A stretch of DNA of 64,000 nt, from assembly GCA_000711775.1 (NCBI GenBank), contig ARYC01000679.1, positions 1 through 64,000 of the forward strand, given 5' to 3'. This document shows, one piece after another, positions 63,121 to 64,000 of the stretch. Position 1 is the first letter of the stretch. Every line of letters begins with the position of its first letter. The position numbers and the translations under genes are program-made. The DNA is from Oxytricha trifallax. Its lineage: Eukaryota > Ciliophora > Spirotrichea > Sporadotrichida > Oxytrichidae. The notes under the pieces are model-generated. The model ran no database searches. It was not told the origin of the DNA and was given only the letters and a program-made list of their open reading frames with translations.

Positions 63121-63920
63121 TCATGGGTTTTAAGTGCCTGCCCCTCTGTGTTGATCGCTGATTGGCTCGTAGAAGAGTCTGAAGGCGTCCTTGTCGTACT
63201 CTCCTGATCTGGCCCATCTGTCGTAGCTGTCGTAGAATCTTAAAAATACAAGATTATTTCCAATAAACATTTTTTAAGGTTCTAAATTGAATTATTTTCA
63301 TTAATCACCCCAAAACTCTGTAAGTTTAAACATGATTTCCTTTAATATAATCTTTAGTTATCAGAGTTGTGTCAATTTAAATTGAATCTAAGCTATAAAT
63401 ACATTTTAATGCTAAATCTCTCCCATGAGTTACCAGTGTCTCCATAGTATTGGAAGTCTCTCTGATGAAGCTCAGTGGTCTGCTGCAGGATGTCTTGCAA
63501 CTTAACGAAATTGTAGCCGACAACACGTCTGAGCTCTCCACCATTCAATAAAACAAGAAATTGAGGTTCAACTCTAGCGTCGAAGTAGAATTTCACAGTT
63601 GGGGTGGAGTCGCAGTCCACTCTGATGTGCTCAAATTGCTGGAATTAGTTGCAAGTGTTTTAAGAAATATATTTGATAAGGAGATAAGATATGTTCAGCC
63701 AACTTTTTCTATTAATTCATTTTAGAAGTTACTCAACATATAGTACACCATATAGAGAAGATAATGGAGAAATAATATATAAATAAAGTATTAAAGTGTT
63801 TTCGTAATCCTTCTCGATTTGCTTGCAAATAGGGTTCCATTTAGCAGTGAAATAGAGAAGAGTGAAAGTTGGTCTAGTCTTGTCTAAATGTTAAATCACT
63901 TCCTAGAGACTTTCAGGTTG
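63121..63920 (-). CDS. Thioredoxin-like protein
   Basis: Minus-strand gene, stop TGA 63121-63123, running toward the right edge, where its start is not identified. With two IESs removed it reads as one thioredoxin fold. The first strand and active-site region are TFTLLYFTAKWNPICKQIEK, then HIRVDCDSTPTVKFYFDARV, then EPQFLVLLNGGELRRVVGYN (cis-Pro position in EPQF), and a C-terminal extension NSWERFYDSYDRWARSGEYD. The usual W-C-x-x-C is W-N-P-I-C, so only the second Cys remains; a redox role as a classical thioredoxin is doubtful, and a chaperone or scaffold role is possible. It is convergent with the giant plus-strand gene. Confidence 0.8.
63241..63419. other. IES, pointer AATCT (5 bp)
   Basis: AATCT at 63236-63240 and 63415-63419. 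Excision joins, on minus, GDTGNSWERF to YDSYDRWARSG in frame. No GT-AG ends. Confidence 0.85.
63662..63802. other. IES, pointer AAGTGTTTT (9 bp)
   Basis: AAGTGTTTT at 63653-63661 and 63794-63802. Excision joins, on minus, QIEKDYENT to CNQFQQFEHIRVD in frame. Confidence 0.85.
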
Positions 63921-64000
63921 CTATAAAAATTAATCATTAATAAACTTTTCTATTATCCATTATTAGATTTGTAATTGTACAATACTGCAATTTCTTAAAA

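Overview
The window reads as germline (micronuclear) DNA of a spirotrich ciliate of the hypotrich type. (1) TAA and TAG are used inside long reading frames as ordinary Gln codons and TGA is the only stop. (2) A telomerase RNA gene at 41.70-41.89 kb carries the template for T4G4 telomeres. (3) Many coding frames are broken by short AT-rich inserts flanked by 3-12 bp direct repeats. Deleting the insert plus one repeat copy restores the frame exactly, as expected for internal eliminated sequences (IESs) with pointers between macronuclear-destined segments (MDSs). Somatic chromosomes of hypotrichs are gene-sized, so a 64 kb multigene stretch with transposon debris fits germline. The genus cannot be named from sequence alone.

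Layout. 1-4.74 kb: a near-perfect inverted repeat of about 2.35 kb arms, a foldback or mobile element with small outward-facing ORFs and an array of hairpins. 4.74-7.83 kb: a visibly G+C-richer island with a decayed IS630/Tc1/mariner-type transposase and a 13-bp minisatellite. 7.8-25 kb: very AT-rich DNA with three tandem casein-kinase-1-like genes on the minus strand (one truncated, one intact-looking, one without catalytic residues), separated by spacers with small inverted-repeat elements. 25-41.3 kb: minus-strand, Gln/Asn-rich, coiled-coil and zinc-binding genes split by IESs. 41.7-41.9 kb: telomerase RNA on plus. 43.2-47 kb: two convergent unrecognised genes. 47.4-62.8 kb: a plus-strand gene (perhaps with a separate small gene in front) encoding a very large Gln-rich protein that ends in TPR-like repeats and two cyclic-nucleotide-binding domains, cut by at least 22 IESs. 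63.1-64 kb: a minus-strand thioredoxin-like gene with two IESs, running off the right edge.

How it fits together. The genes do not form an operon or a recognisable pathway. The unifying feature is genome architecture: somatic genes stored as ordered, unscrambled MDSs beside germline-limited repeats, and next to them the RNA that templates telomere addition when the somatic genome is built. All MDS joins were worked out by eye from repeated pointers and restored frames; exon ends given with 'about' are approximate.
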